Source of the DNA: Lingula anatina
Taxonomy: Eukaryota > Brachiopoda > Lingulata > Lingulida > Lingulidae
Assembly (NCBI RefSeq): GCF_001039355.2
Contig: NW_019774847.1
Span: 900,034-964,033 of the forward strand
DNA length: 64,000 nucleotides
Direction: 5' to 3'
The notes beneath the pieces are model-generated. The model did not search any database and was not told where the DNA came from. It was given only the letters and a program-made list of their open reading frames with translations. Positions 62,217-64,000 of this stretch are shown here, piece by piece; the stretch's first letter is position 1; every line of letters begins with the position of its first letter. Position numbers and translations under genes: made by a program.

Positions 62217-63813
62217 CTGAAATAGACAAGAATACTTCTGATCACACAGGTCAGTGAACCAGGACATAGTTATTGTTGGGATATGTTGAAATAGACAAGA
62301 ATACTTCTGATCACACAGGTCAGTGAACCAGGACATAGTTATTATTGGGATATGTTGAAATAGACAAGAATACTTCTGATCACACAGGTCAGTGAACCAG
62401 GACATAGTTATTGGGATATGTTGAAATAGACAAGAATACTTCTGATCACACAGGTCAGTGAACCAGGACATAGTTATTGGGATATGTTGAAATAGACAAG
62501 AATACTTCTGATCACACAGGTCAGTGAACCAGGACATAGTTATTATTGGGATATGTTGAAATAGACAAGAATACTTCTGATCACACAGGTCAGTGAACCA
62601 GGACATAGTTATTGGGATATGTTGAAATAGACAAGAATACTTCTGATCACACAGGTCAGTGAACCAGGACATAGTTATTGGGATATGTTGAAATAGACAA
62701 GAATACTTCTGATCACACAGGTCAGTCAACCAGGACATAGTTATTGGGATATGTTGAAATAGACAAGAATACTTCTGATCACACAGGTCAGTCAACCAGG
62801 ACATAGTTATTGGGATATGTTGAAATAGACAAGAATACTTCTGATCACACAGGTCAGTCAACCAGGACATAGTTATTGGGATATGTTGAAATAGACAAGA
62901 ATACTTCTGATCACACAGGTCAGTCAACCAGGACATAGTTATTGGGATATGTTGAAATAGACAAGAATACTTCTGATCACACAGGTCAGTCAACCAGGAC
63001 ATAGTTATTGGGATATGTTGAAATAGACAAGAATACTTCTGATCACACAGGTCAGTCAACCAGGACATAGTTATTGGGATATGTTGAAATAGACAAGAAT
63101 ACTTCTGATCACACAGGTCAGTCAACCAGGACATAGTTATTGGGATATGTTGAAATAGACAAGAATACTTCTGATCACACAGGTCAGTCAACCAGGACAT
63201 AGTTATTGGGATATGTTGAAATAGACAAGAATACTTCTGATCACACAGGTCAGTCAACCAGGACATAGTTATTGGGATATGTTGAAATAGACAAGAATAC
63301 TTCTGATCACACAGGTCAGTCAACCAGGACATAGTTATTGGGATATGTTGAAATAGACAAGAATACTTCTGATCACACAGGTCAGTCAACCAGGACATAG
63401 TTATTGGGATATGTTGAAATAGACAAGAATACTTCTGATCACACAGGTCAGTCAACCAGGACATAGTTATTGGGATATGTTGAAATAGACAAGAATACTT
63501 CTGATCACACAGGTCAGTCAACCAGGACATAGTTATTGGGATATGTTGAAATAGACAAGAATACTTCTGATCACACAGGTCAGTCAACCAGGACATAGTT
63601 ATTGGGATATGTTGAAATAGACAAGAATACTTCTGATCACACAGGTCAGTCAACCAGGACATAGTTATTGGGATATGTTGAAATAGACAAGAATACTTCT
63701 GATCACACAGGTCAGTCAACCAGGACATAGTTATTGGGATATGTTGAAATAGACAAGAATACTTCTGATCACACAGGTCAGTCAACCAGGACATAGTTAT
63801 TGGGATATGTTGC
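62217..63813 (-). repeat. 24-copy 66-bp minisatellite in the last intron of YAP
   Basis: Twenty-four units of 66 (sometimes 69) bases abut the last-exon acceptor. Each unit on the minus strand holds TGACTGACCTG or TCACTGACCTG (branch-point-like), then TTCTTGTCTATTTCAA, one base away from the real acceptor TTCTTGTCTATTTCAG. The seven units nearest the exon carry the GTGAACC variant and length variation; the seventeen distal ones carry GTCAACC and appear almost identical. Because 66 is a multiple of three, one of six frames is open throughout (614 codons). Confidence 0.92.
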
Positions 63814-64000
63814 ATCAGATAACAGCAGGGGTAAATTACTGTTTTCAGCAATGAAAGAATATTTTCTTGTGTGCAATTAAATTCAACAAGTTTGAAAAGC
63901 GCAAAGCTTGATAAAAACACTGCAGTCTCTTTGATACCCTCTCTCCATTCCCTCAACTCTAAACACCACCTGTTCACTTCTACCCTCAGATCCCCCCCCC
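63814..64000. other. Intron DNA at window end
   Basis: Nothing recognisable. The window ends in a C-run. Confidence 0.5.

Noticed and set aside
62217-63813. CRISPR-like array
   Set aside because: Units are tandem without unique spacers, in an animal gene intron.
62133-63977. 614-residue protein of 22-residue repeats
   Set aside because: The frame is open only because the 66-bp unit is divisible by three and has no stop in one frame. A strong acceptor at the last unit and the YAP match of the 27 terminal residues show the array is intronic.

Overview
The window is nuclear DNA of an invertebrate animal. Genes are split by GT-AG introns, the sequence is AT-rich, and there are many microsatellites, minisatellites and small inverted-repeat transposons. 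An expanded set of SEFIR/IL-17-receptor-like, fibrinogen-like and EF-hand secreted genes, together with the repeat families, suggests a lophotrochozoan and perhaps a mollusc. That is an inference; no species is identified.

Layout. (1) 480-6657 (+): an IL-17-receptor-like gene with fibronectin-III-like ectodomain exons, a transmembrane exon and a SEFIR exon. (2) 9006-10465 (+): a small secreted protein with a coiled coil and a CNTNAP-type fibrinogen-like domain. (3) 11533-12561 (+): a secreted EF-hand protein. (4) 14534-24525: a second, slightly diverged copy of block 4375-13337, carrying the receptor's TM and SEFIR exons, the fibrinogen-like gene and the EF-hand gene. It is preceded by a piece of an LTR retrotransposon. 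(5) 24526-27938: repeat-rich intergenic DNA. (6) 27939-32361 (-): a FASTKD/RAP-like gene with one frameshift and a duplicated last exon. (7) 36461-39325 (-): DCUN1D1/2-like, a complete seven-exon gene. (8) 39653-56632 (+): MCM7. All 17 coding exons are present, many of them twice. (9) 58.2-64 kb (-): the last coding exon and probable long 3' UTR of a YAP/Yorkie gene. Its last intron holds a 24-copy array of a 66-bp repeat.

The main structural message concerns assembly. Several 'duplications' restart at single N characters. In MCM7 the allele-like differences phase cleanly: the segment ending at 47942 matches the one starting at 55340, while 47944-55338 carries a different haplotype. The simplest reading is a heterozygous genome in which alternative haplotype contigs were placed end to end. 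The copies then reveal allelic transposon insertions: an LTR element, a 1.6-kb TIR element, and a 375-bp MITE with a 6-bp target duplication and an intact empty site.

DCUN1D and MCM7 are divergent neighbours about 330 bp apart with E2F-like sites between them. MCM7 and YAP are convergent. I found no operon-like or defence-like undescribed system. The most interesting signals are the YAP intron array of near-acceptor sites, the repeated partial-exon/acceptor duplications in MCM7 introns, and the fast amino-acid divergence of the fibrinogen-like protein between copies.
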